From Anaerolineaceae bacterium UBA4890 (GTDB lineage: Bacteria > Chloroflexota > Anaerolineae > Anaerolineales > Anaerolineaceae): a stretch of 64,000 nucleotides of DNA. The notes beneath the pieces are model-generated. The model saw only the letters and a program-made list of their open reading frames with translations, did not search any database and had not been told where the DNA came from. The translations under genes and the position numbers were made by a program. Below, one piece after another: positions 1 to 8,863 of the stretch (position 1 is the first letter of the stretch; every line of letters begins with the position of its first letter). The stretch is from contig DHCY01000006.1 of the NCBI GenBank assembly GCA_002399085.1, positions 1 to 64,000 on the forward strand, written 5' to 3'.

Positions 1-26
1 GTACAGGTGTCCGATCGCCCGCTTCT

Positions 27-55
27 AAAACCACTCTGAAGAGTGGTTTTTTCTA
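27..55. terminator. Bidirectional hairpin terminator downstream of cdsA
   Basis: A perfect 10-bp stem (AAAACCACTC / GAGTGGTTTT) with a TGAA loop lies at 27-50. It is followed by a T-run on the plus strand and by TTTT on the minus strand. It can end the frr-uppS-cdsA transcript from the right and any plus-strand transcript entering from the left. Bases 2-28 would be compatible with the last codons of an off-window plus-strand gene ending in TAA, but this is too short to judge. Confidence 0.7.
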
Positions 56-120
56 TGTAGGGAACGAACCCTGGCCGTTCCGGGACGGCGTAGAAGCCGT
101 TTCTTACAGATGACTTCATG

Positions 121-930
121 TCAACGTATGATCATCACAAAATACGTGCCTGCAACCAATGCCCAGAGCATTGAATCCAAGCGGTCCAGGACACCACCAT
201 GACCGGGCAGGAGCTTGCCGGTGTCTTTCACCCCCATCGTGCGTTTGAGCAAGCTCATCAACGCATCGCCAAAAAACGCCACAGGTCCCATCATCAGACC
301 AAGCAATCCCCCCCAAACCGGTCCCAACTCCAGCATTTTGCTGTTCAAGATCAAACCAATCAATATTCCGCAGATCAACCCAACCATTGTGCCTCCGAGA
401 AAACCTTCAAGGGTCTTTTTGGGGCTCAACTGCGGAAGCATGCTCTTCTTCCCAAAGCGCGACCCCACCAGGTAGGCACCCATATCCACCAGCCAGACCA
501 GTGAAATTGTGACCAGGACCCATAAATTCCCTTTCGAGCCAGTATGGTTGAGGGTGATGCCATAGGCACCCAGAACGCCGATGTAGAAAACGCCGAACAA
601 TCCAAAAACAAGGCTCTGAAAAGCCTGCTTGTTATCGTGTTCATACTGCCACAGTGCTATCATTCCAAAGATAACCAGGAAGAGGGGAAGTGTAAGAATT
701 TCTACAGCAACACTGCTGAAAATCCTTAATAAGACAGCTGCGAGGATCCCTGAGATGATCAAAGCAGAGGAAACCCGATAGCCAGCCACTTTGAGCATGC
801 GGGCGAATTCAAAACCGGCAAATGCCAGGACCAAAGCCAGGAAAACATCAAAAGCCCATCCCCCCAACCAGGCGATTCCCAAAAACAGGGGCACAAAGAC
901 CAGAGCCGAAAGTGCCCGGGTTTTCAGCAT
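121..930 (-). CDS. cdsA: Phosphatidate cytidylyltransferase (CdsA)
   Basis: The 269-residue protein is a polytopic inner-membrane enzyme that converts phosphatidic acid and CTP to CDP-diacylglycerol, the branch-point precursor of bacterial phospholipids. Hydrophobic segments cover most of its length. The family signature is near the C-terminus (about residues 226-252): LLKRTMGVKDTGK, then PGHGGVLDRLD, with the expected KR, KD and HGG-x-DR-x-D residues. Its ATG overlaps the uppS stop by one base (TAATG), so it is probably translationally coupled to uppS. The order frr-uppS-cdsA is a conserved bacterial arrangement. Confidence 0.95.
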   Translation of the reverse strand: MLKTRALSALVFVPLFLGIAWLGGWAFDVFLALVLAFAGFEFARMLKVAGYRVSSALIISGILAAVLLRIFSSVAVEILTLPLFLVIFGMIALWQYEHDNKQAFQSLVFGLFGVFYIGVLGAYGITLNHTGSKGNLWVLVTISLVWLVDMGAYLVGSRFGKKSMLPQLSPKKTLEGFLGGTMVGLICGILIGLILNSKMLELGPVWGGLLGLMMGPVAFFGDALMSLLKRTMGVKDTGKLLPGHGGVLDRLDSMLWALVAGTYFVMIIR

Positions 931-1643
931 TACTTTTTGCTCAAACCGCCGAAACGGCGGTCACGTTTTGAAAATTCTGCCAGGATTTTGAGAAGGTCCT
1001 CGCCGCTAAAGTCAGGCCAGTAGACCTCTGGGAAAAACCATTCGCTGTAGACAGTCTGCCAGGTTAAGAAGTTGCTGGTGCGCTTCTCGCCCGAGGTGCG
1101 GATGACAATATCCGGGTCGGGTATACCGGCGGTGAACATGGCATCACTGACCATCTTCGTATCCACTTGATCGGCGGAAACACCGCTATTAATCAGTTTT
1201 TTTATAGCGGAAACAATTTCGTCCCTACCGCCATAATTGAACGCCAGGATGACGTCAATGCGCTCGTTGTTCCTGGTTAGCTCGATGGCGTCTTCAACTT
1301 TTTTGCGCAGTGATGGCGCTAAACCATCCAGATGCCCAATGTGAATCAGCCGCGCGCCTTCTTCGTGCAGTTCCCGGAGCTGAGTTTCAAGAAATTCTGC
1401 CAGAAGAGCCATCAAGCCCTTAATTTCGTCTTCAGGGCGGTTCCAGTTTTCGGTAGAGAAGGCATAGAAAGTGATGTGTTTGACGCCCGCATCGGCAGCT
1501 GCGCGGATGATGCGGCGCAAATTTTTCGTGCCGGCGCGATGCCCAGCCAGCCGCGGCAAACCCCGTTCTTTCGCCCAACGCCCGTTGCCATCCATGATGA
1601 TGGCAACGTGGGCGGGCACTGGTAAATCGGTTTTCTCAGCCAC
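930..1643 (-). CDS. uppS: Isoprenyl transferase / undecaprenyl diphosphate synthase (UppS)
   Basis: This 237-residue cytosolic cis-prenyltransferase elongates farnesyl diphosphate with isopentenyl diphosphate to the polyprenyl carrier used for cell-wall and surface-polymer synthesis. All family blocks are visible: IIMDGNGRWA with catalytic Asp18, GHRAG, TFYAFSTENW, FNYGGRDEIV, and the C-terminal RTSGEKRTSNF and YSEWFFPEVYWPDF region. The length is normal. It lies one base downstream of frr on the minus strand and is coupled to cdsA. The lipid carrier would serve the sugar transferase encoded near 45-46.4 kb. Confidence 0.96.
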   Translation of the reverse strand: MAEKTDLPVPAHVAIIMDGNGRWAKERGLPRLAGHRAGTKNLRRIIRAAADAGVKHITFYAFSTENWNRPEDEIKGLMALLAEFLETQLRELHEEGARLIHIGHLDGLAPSLRKKVEDAIELTRNNERIDVILAFNYGGRDEIVSAIKKLINSGVSADQVDTKMVSDAMFTAGIPDPDIVIRTSGEKRTSNFLTWQTVYSEWFFPEVYWPDFSGEDLLKILAEFSKRDRRFGGLSKK

Positions 1644-1644
1644 T

Positions 1645-2202
1645 TTAGAATTCCATGATTTCTTCTTCTTTGCGCTTGCCGATCACTGCAACCTGTTCGA
1701 TCATCTCGTCGGTCAGATCCTGCAATTCGGTCTCGCCTTGATGAAGCTCATCTTCCGAAATCATTTTTTCTTTTTCAAAATCACGCAATTCTTTCAACGA
1801 GTCACGGCGAATGTTGCGGATAGCGACGCGGGCGTCTTCCAGGCGGTTATTGACCATCTTGACAAGGTCTCGCCGGCGTTCCTCGGTGAGAGGAGGCAGG
1901 TTCAGGCGGATCACTTTACCGTCATTGCTGGGGGTAAGCCCCAGGTCTGAAGCCTGGATGGCGCGTTCGATGGCTCTCAACGATGAGCCGTCAAAAGGTC
2001 GGATCATCAGTTGGCGCGATTCGGGCACGCTGATGGTTGCCAGCTGGATCAGGGTAAGCTCGGAGCCGTAGTATTCAACTTGCAGTTTTTCGACCAGGGC
2101 AGGGGAAGCGCGACCGGTACGGATGCCGACCAGGTCGTCGCTCAGAACATCCAGAGCTGTTTGCATGCGCCCCTTGGAATCTCTCATTAATTCATTAATC
2201 AT
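1645..2202 (-). CDS. frr: Ribosome recycling factor (Frr)
   Basis: At 185 residues the protein has exactly the usual length of ribosome recycling factor, which works with EF-G to split post-termination ribosomes. Recognisable segments are GIRTGRASPALVEKL, IRPFDGSSLRAIERAI, GLTPSNDGKVIRLNLPPLTE and the coiled C-terminal helix. A strong AAGGAGG ribosome-binding site precedes the ATG. In many bacteria frr follows tsf and pyrH. Here those genes are absent, and the next gene upstream is a sugar permease separated by a terminator, so frr probably starts its own transcript. Confidence 0.97.
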   Translation of the reverse strand: MINELMRDSKGRMQTALDVLSDDLVGIRTGRASPALVEKLQVEYYGSELTLIQLATISVPESRQLMIRPFDGSSLRAIERAIQASDLGLTPSNDGKVIRLNLPPLTEERRRDLVKMVNNRLEDARVAIRNIRRDSLKELRDFEKEKMISEDELHQGETELQDLTDEMIEQVAVIGKRKEEEIMEF

Positions 2203-2310
2203 AGCAACCTCCTTGGTTTCTGGTATTCGTAGGATTCAATTCTATCACTGACGAGGAGAAAATCTGGCAAAGCATAATGATTCGGTTTATCGATGCAGAT
2301 GTCGACCAAC

Positions 2311-2342
2311 AAAAAAGGAGATGGCGAGCCACCTCCTTTTTT
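2311..2342 (-). terminator. Rho-independent terminator of the sugar ABC transporter operon
   Basis: Nested stems AAAAAAGGAG / CTCCTTTTTT and TGGC / GCCA form a hairpin 17 bases beyond the permease stop. A T-run follows on the minus strand, and the flanking A-run makes it symmetrical. It separates the importer operon from frr. Confidence 0.8.
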
Positions 2343-2358
2343 CTCAATTCCCTAATTT

Positions 2359-3573
2359 CTATCTGTTTCTGCGGGTGATGCGATCGAAGACCACAGCCAG
2401 CACCAAAACCAGACCACGCACGATGTATTGAATAGAAATATCGATGCCCATCAGATTCATGCCGCTGGTCAGAGACATCATTACCAACGCACCGATGATT
2501 GAACCGATGATCGTACCAACACCACCGGCTGCAGAAACCCCGCCCACAAAGGCAGCTGCGATTGCGTCGGTTTCGAAACCCAGACCTGCTGTAGTGGTTG
2601 CAGAGCGAAGACGTGAGGCGTACATAATACCGGAAAGCGACGAGAGCAAACCCATTGCACCAAACACAATATAGGTGATCTTCGATACGCTGATACCACT
2701 CAATTCAGCTGCTTCGGGGTTGCCGCCCACGGCGTAAATATGGCGCCCTAACGGTGTTTTGGTGGTGATAAATTGGAATACCAAAACCACCAAAAGCAAG
2801 ATCACCAGGCTCCAGGAAATGCCGTTATATCCAGAGAGGATCCAGGCGATATAACCAATCAATGCCGAGATGATTACGAGCTGCAGAATGAACAGACCCG
2901 TGTTTGGCACGGCAAAATTGTACGACTGCTTGGTTTTTCGACCTCTGATTGCAGAAATGATGTACCAAATAATTGCGATCAGCCCGAAGATCAGGGTCAG
3001 TTTGTGCCTGCCGGGTAAAAACCCGCTCAAAAAAGGCAGATCGGGGATGAATCCATTACCAATGGCGTTAAAGATCGGATCACGGATGACGATGGTACCA
3101 GTGCCCATTGTGACCAGCAACAGCGCGCCGCGATAAATGAGCCCGGCTGCCATGGTTGAGACGAAGGCAGGCACGCCCAGTTTCGCCACAGGCGTTGCTG
3201 TAAGCATGCCGGCAAGCATGCCCAACACCATCACCGCAGGGATGACCGCGAAGACGGGCCAACCCCAAAAAGTCATCGCAATGGCAGCAAAAGCTCCCAG
3301 GAAACCAGCCAAATAGCCAACGGAAAGTTCAATATGACGGATGACGATGATCAGGGTCATGCCGACAGCCAGAACCGCGATGTAGCCCATCTGGTTGATC
3401 AGGTTGCTGATGTTCCTGGAAGAGATGAAGACGCCGTCGGTGGTGATCGTGAAGAAGATCATGATGACGACCAGTGCAAAAAACATAAAATAATCGCTGA
3501 TATTCATCTTCACGATATCCAGCAGGCTCCTGAACCTGTCTGTCGTGCTTGTTGTTTGCTTTGATTCTTCCAT
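2359..3573 (-). CDS. mmsB: Monosaccharide ABC transporter permease (MmsB/GguB type)
   Basis: This 404-residue integral membrane protein is the transmembrane subunit of a CUT2-class sugar importer. About ten hydrophobic segments are visible. The AVGMTLIIVIRHIELSVG and KLGVPAFVSTMAAGLIYRG regions and the C-terminal AAFVGGVSAAGGVGT / GALVMMSLTSGMNLMGI blocks are typical of the family. The GguB/MmsB assignment rests on the length and on the long central insertion. I chose the ATG at 3573 because an AGGAGG site lies five bases upstream; a GTG six bases earlier overlaps that site. It is the last gene of the three-gene operon. Confidence 0.88.
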   Translation of the reverse strand: MEESKQTTSTTDRFRSLLDIVKMNISDYFMFFALVVIMIFFTITTDGVFISSRNISNLINQMGYIAVLAVGMTLIIVIRHIELSVGYLAGFLGAFAAIAMTFWGWPVFAVIPAVMVLGMLAGMLTATPVAKLGVPAFVSTMAAGLIYRGALLLVTMGTGTIVIRDPIFNAIGNGFIPDLPFLSGFLPGRHKLTLIFGLIAIIWYIISAIRGRKTKQSYNFAVPNTGLFILQLVIISALIGYIAWILSGYNGISWSLVILLLVVLVFQFITTKTPLGRHIYAVGGNPEAAELSGISVSKITYIVFGAMGLLSSLSGIMYASRLRSATTTAGLGFETDAIAAAFVGGVSAAGGVGTIIGSIIGALVMMSLTSGMNLMGIDISIQYIVRGLVLVLAVVFDRITRRNR

Positions 3574-3582
3574 AAACACCTC

Positions 3583-5106
3583 CTAATAATCCACTGCCAG
3601 TTCCATGATGGCTTCCTGTGTGGCAACCTCGGCTGGCATTTCTCCATTAATTTTTCCTGCAGACATAACGTAAATCCGGTCCGCCATGCCCAGAATTTCA
3701 GGCAGTTCAGACGAAATCATCAGAATGCTCATGCCCTGTTGCACCAAAGCATTCATGAGAGTATATATTTCATATTTTGCGCCTACGTCGATCCCACGGG
3801 TTGGCTCATCCAGAATGAGAATCCCAGGATTGACGAACAGCCATTTACCCAGCGAAACCTTTTGCTGGTTTCCGCCGCTAAGGTTGCGTACCTTTTGCTG
3901 GATGCTGGGGGTTTTGATGTTGAGCTGGGTGCGATATTTGTTCGCGACCAAAATTTCTTCATTCTCATTGATCACGCCGCCCTCGGTAATTTCCTTAAGG
4001 TTTGCCAGGGTGATGTTGTGCTTAACGTCATCAATCAAGATCAAGCCATTTCCCTTACGGTCTTCAGTGACATAGGCGAGCGAGGCTTTGATCGCCTCAC
4101 CAGGATCGCGGAACTTTTGCTCTACGCCGTTGATAAACGCTTTTCCACTGACGCGATAACGATCCGGATTACCAAAAATGCTCTTTGCCAATTCAGTGCG
4201 CCCAGAGCCCATCAATCCGGCAATTGCGACAATCTCTCCGGCGTGGACATTTAGATTGATGTTTTTAAGGATATCTCTGCCAAGAGCATAAGAAAACGCA
4301 CTCCAATCTTCCAGGCGCAGCGTTTCTTTACCGATCGGCAGTTTTTCGCGTTTTGGGTAAACGTTATCGATCGACCGTCCGACCATGTGCTTGATTAGAA
4401 CGGGCTCGTTGACTAAATCTTTGTGTGCATCAAGCGTAACCACGGTTTTACCATCCCGCAGAACGGTAATGGTGTCGGCAATCGCCAAAACCTCGCGCAA
4501 TTTGTGCGAGATGAGGATACAGGTAACGCCCTGTGCTTTGAGACCTTGGATAAGATGCAGCAGGTTGTCGCTGTCGGTCTCGTTTAGTGCCGCCGTGGGC
4601 TCGTCCAGGATCAGGATTTTTACATCTTTTTTCAATGCCTTGGCAATCTCGATCAACTGCTGCTTCCCAACACCCAGATTTTTAACTTTGGTGAGCGGGT
4701 TTACATCCAACCCAACCTTTTTCAGGATTTCAACAGCTTGCTGTATCGATTCGTTTGAGTCGATCACCATACCATTGGTGAGTTCGTTGCCTAGGAAAAT
4801 ATTTTCGTATACAGATAATTCCGGAATTAAGGCTAACTCTTGATAAATAATGGCAATACCGGCGTTCTCGCTCTCACGAATGTTGTTAAATTTCTGTAAT
4901 TCGCCTTCGACAATGATTTCGCCATCATATGTACCATAAGGATGGACCCCGCTAAGCACCTTCATTAGGGTAGATTTACCCGCCCCGTTTTCACCAACCA
5001 GGCAGTGGATCTCACCTGTACGAACACTAAAGGTGACGTTATCCAATGCCTTCACTCCAGGGAATTCCTTGGTGATGGACTTCATTTCAAGAATGGGTGT
5101 CTCCAT
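3583..5106 (-). CDS. mmsA: Monosaccharide ABC transporter ATP-binding protein (MmsA/GguA type)
   Basis: The 507-residue protein has two fused ABC ATPase domains, as expected for CUT2 sugar importers. The first carries Walker A GENGAGKST and Walker B ILILDEPTAA. The second has the usual degenerate P-loop GLMGSGRTEL, the signature LSGGNQQK and ILILDEPTRGIDVG. It energises sugar uptake with the downstream permease and the upstream binding protein. An AGGAGA site six bases before the ATG supports the start. The permease begins nine bases after its stop. Confidence 0.92.
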   Translation of the reverse strand: METPILEMKSITKEFPGVKALDNVTFSVRTGEIHCLVGENGAGKSTLMKVLSGVHPYGTYDGEIIVEGELQKFNNIRESENAGIAIIYQELALIPELSVYENIFLGNELTNGMVIDSNESIQQAVEILKKVGLDVNPLTKVKNLGVGKQQLIEIAKALKKDVKILILDEPTAALNETDSDNLLHLIQGLKAQGVTCILISHKLREVLAIADTITVLRDGKTVVTLDAHKDLVNEPVLIKHMVGRSIDNVYPKREKLPIGKETLRLEDWSAFSYALGRDILKNINLNVHAGEIVAIAGLMGSGRTELAKSIFGNPDRYRVSGKAFINGVEQKFRDPGEAIKASLAYVTEDRKGNGLILIDDVKHNITLANLKEITEGGVINENEEILVANKYRTQLNIKTPSIQQKVRNLSGGNQQKVSLGKWLFVNPGILILDEPTRGIDVGAKYEIYTLMNALVQQGMSILMISSELPEILGMADRIYVMSAGKINGEMPAEVATQEAIMELAVDY

Positions 5107-5133
5107 AGGCTTCTCCTGCTAAATTCTTATGTA

Positions 5134-5169
5134 TTCAAGTAGTGACCGGTTTCCCGGTCACTACTTGAA
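5134..5169 (-). promoter_or_regulatory. Intergenic stem-loop between binding-protein and ATPase genes
   Basis: A perfect 16-bp inverted repeat (arms 5134-5149 and 5154-5169, TTTC loop) fills the gap between the sugar-binding protein stop and the ATPase start. It has no long T-run. Such hairpins after a binding-protein gene commonly stabilise the upstream mRNA or cause partial termination, giving excess binding protein over the membrane subunits. The structure is directly visible; its role is inferred. Confidence 0.7.
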
Positions 5170-5185
5170 AAATGTGTTTCAATAT

Positions 5186-6325
5186 TTACTCTAAACCAGT
5201 AAAGTCGCTGGCGGGATAGTAGCCGGAGTCCACAATGGTTTCTTTAACATTGTCCTGGGTGACCGTGACCACAGCGGATGGCTTGGCAGGCACTTCGATG
5301 ACATTGTTGAAGTAGGTTGCGGTTTCTTCGGGGGTTTGACCAGCAAGGAAAGCAACTGCAGCGGCGATAGCGTCGGCAACCAGTGTGCGGACGTCTTTCA
5401 GCACGGTCATGGATTGCTTGCCATCGATGATGTACTGGACAGAAGCTTTTTCAGCATCCTGACCGGTGACATAATACTTGGTCACGTCGGTATCAGCGGC
5501 GAAGGCATCGGCAATAGCGCGGGCGGTACCATCGTTCGGAGCAAGGATAAAGACTTCGCCCTTATCTTCGGCAGAGGCAGCAGTCAGGTTAGCTTCAGCC
5601 AAACCCTTGGCAACGTTGAAATCCCAGTTGGTCGTGACTTGACCAACGATTTTTCCCATTTCGTCACGGGTCAGGGTTGCTTTGTCTTGTAGGGCAACCG
5701 CTTCGGCGGAGTTCTTGATCACGAAAGTGCCATCAGCGATCTTGGGCTGCAGCACGTTCCAGGCGCCTTCGAAGAAGAGGAAGGCATTGTTGTCGGAAGA
5801 TGCACCAGCATACAGATAGAGAGGCAGACCAGTGCCAGCAGCATTGTCCACCAGGTATTGAGCCTGGGCTTCACCAACTGCAACAGAGTCGAAGGTCACG
5901 TAGTAGTCAACGGCGTCGGTGTCGAGGATCAGGCGGTCATAAGAGACAACCTTCACACCTGCAGCACGTGCAGCCTCAGCGGCAGCAGCAGCGGCAGTAC
6001 CGTCATGGGGGCAGATGATCAAAACTTTGATGCCCTTGGAAATCAGGGTTTCAACGTTTTGTTTCTCGCGGGCAGGGTCGCCCTGGCTGAACAGAATTTC
6101 CACAGCATAACCCTGGGCAGTGAGGGCATCCTTGAAACGGGTTTCGTCCTGGATCCAGCGGGGTTCGTCCTTGGTGGGGAGCACAATGCCTACAGCCAGT
6201 TCTTCACCGGCGGCGGGTGGCTCAGTGACTTCAGCTTCAGGTGCCGCGGTTGTGCAAGCGCCTAAAACCATACTCGCAATAATCAAGATTGATGCGAGGG
6301 TGAACAAAAATTTAAAGCGTTTCAT
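5186..6325 (-). CDS. chvE: Sugar-binding lipoprotein of ABC transporter (ChvE-like)
   Basis: The 379-residue protein has a signal peptide with lipobox LGAC (Cys24), followed by an acidic, Pro-rich linker and a type-1 periplasmic binding fold. Family features include AVGIVLPTKDEPRW, ISKGIKVLIICPHDGTA, VVSYDRLI, APNDGTARAIADAFAAD and YYVTGQDAEKASVQYI. These match the multiple-monosaccharide binding proteins that pair with MmsA/MmsB. It is the first gene of the operon and has an AAGGAGA site. The exact sugar cannot be read from the sequence; xylose, glucose, galactose and arabinose are the usual ligands. Confidence 0.88.
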   Translation of the reverse strand: MKRFKFLFTLASILIIASMVLGACTTAAPEAEVTEPPAAGEELAVGIVLPTKDEPRWIQDETRFKDALTAQGYAVEILFSQGDPAREKQNVETLISKGIKVLIICPHDGTAAAAAAEAARAAGVKVVSYDRLILDTDAVDYYVTFDSVAVGEAQAQYLVDNAAGTGLPLYLYAGASSDNNAFLFFEGAWNVLQPKIADGTFVIKNSAEAVALQDKATLTRDEMGKIVGQVTTNWDFNVAKGLAEANLTAASAEDKGEVFILAPNDGTARAIADAFAADTDVTKYYVTGQDAEKASVQYIIDGKQSMTVLKDVRTLVADAIAAAVAFLAGQTPEETATYFNNVIEVPAKPSAVVTVTQDNVKETIVDSGYYPASDFTGLE

Positions 6326-6449
6326 ATCTTCTCCTTAAGAATTTTTTTGTGGCTTGGACTACGGCTCTGAGGTGACAAGTTGTCTTATTCATCAAGAACC
6401 GAAGCCTTCTCGCCTGAGATTAGGGGAAGTTACCTACCCCACTTCATGA

Positions 6450-6455
6450 ATTATA
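6450..6455 (-). promoter_or_regulatory. -10 element of the sugar importer operon
   Basis: TATAAT on the minus strand lies about 125 bases upstream of the binding-protein ATG. No good -35 hexamer stands at the right spacing. The inferred leader of about 118 bases contains short inverted repeats such as GAAGT / ACTTC, where an operator could sit. Confidence 0.5.
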
Positions 6456-6521
6456 TCTCATCTGTGAAAAATCAAGGCATCTACGCACCCTACGATCTTT
6501 TGCCTGCGCAGAAGGCAATGT

Positions 6522-6546
6522 TATAATCGCTTGTATAAAATACAAG
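6522..6546 (+). promoter_or_regulatory. -10 element and 17-bp palindromic operator candidate
   Basis: TATAAT at 6522-6527 is followed by a perfect 7-3-7 palindrome, CTTGTAT-AAA-ATACAAG, at 6530-6546. The palindrome spans the expected transcription start and lies just upstream of the CpXC-protein gene. Its position would let a dimeric repressor block transcription. No regulator is assigned. Confidence 0.55.
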
Positions 6547-6562
6547 AGAAATGAGAGAACCT

Positions 6563-7924
6563 ATGGCTAAAACCAGTGTCCCATGCCCTAATTGTCGGCA
6601 ACCAGTCCTGATCGACTTGAAGCGGTTGTTCGATATCAATACCGACCCCCAGGCGAAGGAAACTTTACTTTCCGGAGGCGCAAACGCAATTCATTGCCCA
6701 AATTGCCACTTCCAGGGTGTTTACCCCACACCGATTGTCTACCATGACCCGGATAAAGAGCTGCTCCTGACCTACTTCCCAGCCGAACTGCACACCCCCA
6801 TAACGGAGCAGGAGAAGACAATTGGTCCGCTGATCAAAAAAGTAATGGACGACCTGCCGCCAGAAAAACGAAAGGCTTATCTGTTTAAACCCCAAACCAT
6901 GCTGACTTATCAGCGTTTGCTCGAGACGATATTGGAAGCTGACGGCATTACCCCCGAGATGATGAAAGCCCAGCAAGAAAAACTGCTGCTGATGCAGGAA
7001 CTGGTCAATCTCAGCGCTGAATCTTTACCGGAGCGGATAGCTCAGAACGACGAAAAGATAGATGAAGAATTCTTCGTGCTACTTCAACGTCTTGCCCAGG
7101 CATCAGCCGCCAGCGGTGATCAGCAATCGGTGCATGCACTCTCTCATTTACAGCAAGCCCTGCTGGAACACTCGACGATTGGCAAGGCGGCAGCCCTTGA
7201 AGCCGCTGAAACGCGCGCAGCCATGAATGAGTTGACCGAATTGAGCAAAACTGGCATCACGAGGGATAACCTGCTTGATCTTCTGATCAAAAATGCAGAC
7301 AGCGAAGTGCGATTAACCACGATCGCTTCCATGGCGAGAGGCGGGCTGGATTACACTTTCTTCCAAACACTGACAGACCGGATCGACCAGACCACTGGCG
7401 AAGAAAAAAGCCATTTAGGGTCGCTGCGCGAGAAACTGCTCACGATCGTGGAGGCTATTGATAAGGCGGTCCAGGCTCAGCTCGAAGAGTCGCAGAAATT
7501 GTTGAAAGACATCCTTGCCGCAGATGATATCGAACAGGCGACGGAAGAAGCTTTGCCGATGATCAACCAGGCTTTTACAGAGGTTCTGAACAATGAGGTT
7601 ACGAACGCCCAGGAAGCAAATGACACCGACAAGCTGACCAAACTGGTGAAAATTGTCAGTGTATTACGTGCTGCCAGCAGCAGCGGAGCCGTTTTGCAGG
7701 TTATTGAGCATATGCTGGGGTTGGAAACAGCAGAAGAGCGCCAAAAAGTACTTGAGGATGCTGGAGAGGTTATTAATGATGATTTCACGCAGACGCTGAC
7801 CAGCTTGATTTCGCAGGTGGAAAGCCAGGGTGATCAGCCAGATCTGGTGGAGAAGTTGAAAGAGGTCAACCGGGAAGTGCTGCGATTTACCATGCGCCGC
7901 AACCTCAATAACGGAGCGAAGTAA
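6563..7924 (+). CDS. CpXC domain-containing protein, unknown function
   Basis: The 453-residue cytosolic protein begins with a CpXC-type zinc-binding domain: CPNC near residue 9 and HCPNC some 40 residues later. The rest is a long, strongly alpha-helical, charged region with several alanine- and leucine-rich segments, and no signal peptide or membrane span. CpXC proteins are uncharacterised. The paired CxxC motifs argue for zinc binding, and the helical part for a scaffold or protein-interaction role. Starts at 6551 and 6563 are both possible; I prefer 6563 because a GAGAGAA stretch precedes it. The gene has its own promoter and terminator, so it is probably monocistronic. Confidence 0.75.
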   Translation: MAKTSVPCPNCRQPVLIDLKRLFDINTDPQAKETLLSGGANAIHCPNCHFQGVYPTPIVYHDPDKELLLTYFPAELHTPITEQEKTIGPLIKKVMDDLPPEKRKAYLFKPQTMLTYQRLLETILEADGITPEMMKAQQEKLLLMQELVNLSAESLPERIAQNDEKIDEEFFVLLQRLAQASAASGDQQSVHALSHLQQALLEHSTIGKAAALEAAETRAAMNELTELSKTGITRDNLLDLLIKNADSEVRLTTIASMARGGLDYTFFQTLTDRIDQTTGEEKSHLGSLREKLLTIVEAIDKAVQAQLEESQKLLKDILAADDIEQATEEALPMINQAFTEVLNNEVTNAQEANDTDKLTKLVKIVSVLRAASSSGAVLQVIEHMLGLETAEERQKVLEDAGEVINDDFTQTLTSLISQVESQGDQPDLVEKLKEVNREVLRFTMRRNLNNGAK

Positions 7925-7955
7925 CCTGGAGATATTTGGATAGTTTATGATTTTT

Positions 7956-7984
7956 GAAAAGATGCCTGTTTTGGGCATCTTTTC
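7956..7984 (+). terminator. Rho-independent terminator of the CpXC gene
   Basis: A perfect 11-bp stem (GAAAAGATGCC / GGCATCTTTTC) lies about 30 bases after the stop codon and closes with a T-rich arm. Confidence 0.75.
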
Positions 7985-8015
7985 TGTTCTGTCGTGCGTT
8001 GGGGTTCGGCTTGTA

Positions 8016-8040
8016 CGGTGGGGGCTTGTCTCCCACCGCT
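8016..8040. repeat. Short dispersed hairpin element, copy 1
   Basis: A hairpin around GGTGGGGGCTTG / CTCCCACC lies in the gap between the CpXC gene and the FHA regulator. A near-identical element occurs at 63516-63541. Two copies of the same hairpin in unrelated intergenic positions suggest a small dispersed repeat family. Confidence 0.5.
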
Positions 8041-8121
8041 TCAACCAGACAGATGGAAGCCTTCGGCTAGATCCCGTGCACGGCGAGGAATCTGGCAGTA
8101 TCAGAAAGCTGGGGACATATA

Positions 8122-8766
8122 CTAATGTGGTTCGTTTTGGAAACGCAAGCCGTGTCCGCGGACAGTGACGATGTAATCGTAATCCGGGTCGGGTTGGTTT
8201 AGACGCTCGCGCAGGCGCCGGACCAGGGCATCGAAAGCCTGCTCAGTGACCCAACGCGTGTCGTCTTCCCAAACAACCTGGATCAATTCCTCCCGCGAAA
8301 CCACCTCACCTGCCCGGGCATAGAGATAAGCCAAAAGTACAAACTGCTGGTTCGAGAGCGGCGGTTCCAACTCAACCCCTCTCACCCAGACTCTCCGGGA
8401 ACTTTCATCGAGCCTAAGGCTAAGCACATGGCTGAGCTCTGGCGGCAAGTCAGAAAGCGGCATGGTTGCATCAGAGCTCAGATAGAGGAAAGTCTGAGTC
8501 AAAGCGATGGCAATTTCATCAGCCTCGACCAGTTTGACCGGCTCGCTGACAACCTGGTTGTTGAGGAAGGTGCCGTTTTTACTGCCGAGATCTTCGAGGA
8601 TCACGCCGTTATTGCCCTTGGTAATGCGGGCATGCTGGCGCGAGACCTGCCGGTCTGGGATGACGATATCACATGACACATCCCGACCGATCACCAGGGT
8701 TCCATCAATGATCCATTGCTGACCATTGAGGGGACCGTTGTTGGCAATTAAAACTGCATCTTCCAT
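8122..8766 (-). CDS. FHA domain-winged helix transcriptional regulator
   Basis: The 214-residue protein has an N-terminal forkhead-associated domain (about residues 5-95) with all phosphothreonine-binding motifs: IGRDVSCDI, SRQHARI and SKNGTFLNN. The C-terminal part (about 110-212) is an OmpR/PhoB-type winged helix: LSNQQFVLLAYL, SREELIQVVW, AFDALVRRLRERL and IVTVRGHGLRF. FHA domains read phosphothreonine, and a divergent Ser/Thr kinase gene starts about 100 bases away, so kinase-controlled transcription is a reasonable inference. The order FHA-wHTH is the reverse of mycobacterial EmbR. A TATAAT lies about 25-30 bases upstream of its ATG. Confidence 0.9.
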   Translation of the reverse strand: MEDAVLIANNGPLNGQQWIIDGTLVIGRDVSCDIVIPDRQVSRQHARITKGNNGVILEDLGSKNGTFLNNQVVSEPVKLVEADEIAIALTQTFLYLSSDATMPLSDLPPELSHVLSLRLDESSRRVWVRGVELEPPLSNQQFVLLAYLYARAGEVVSREELIQVVWEDDTRWVTEQAFDALVRRLRERLNQPDPDYDYIVTVRGHGLRFQNEPH

Positions 8767-8863
8767 TTCTTACTCTTCATCCTCGCTGTAACCGATTATA
8801 ATCCAAGCATAAGCAGCATTTCCACGCCGAAATGGAATTATGCGCTTGAAGAGGAAGAAGTAG

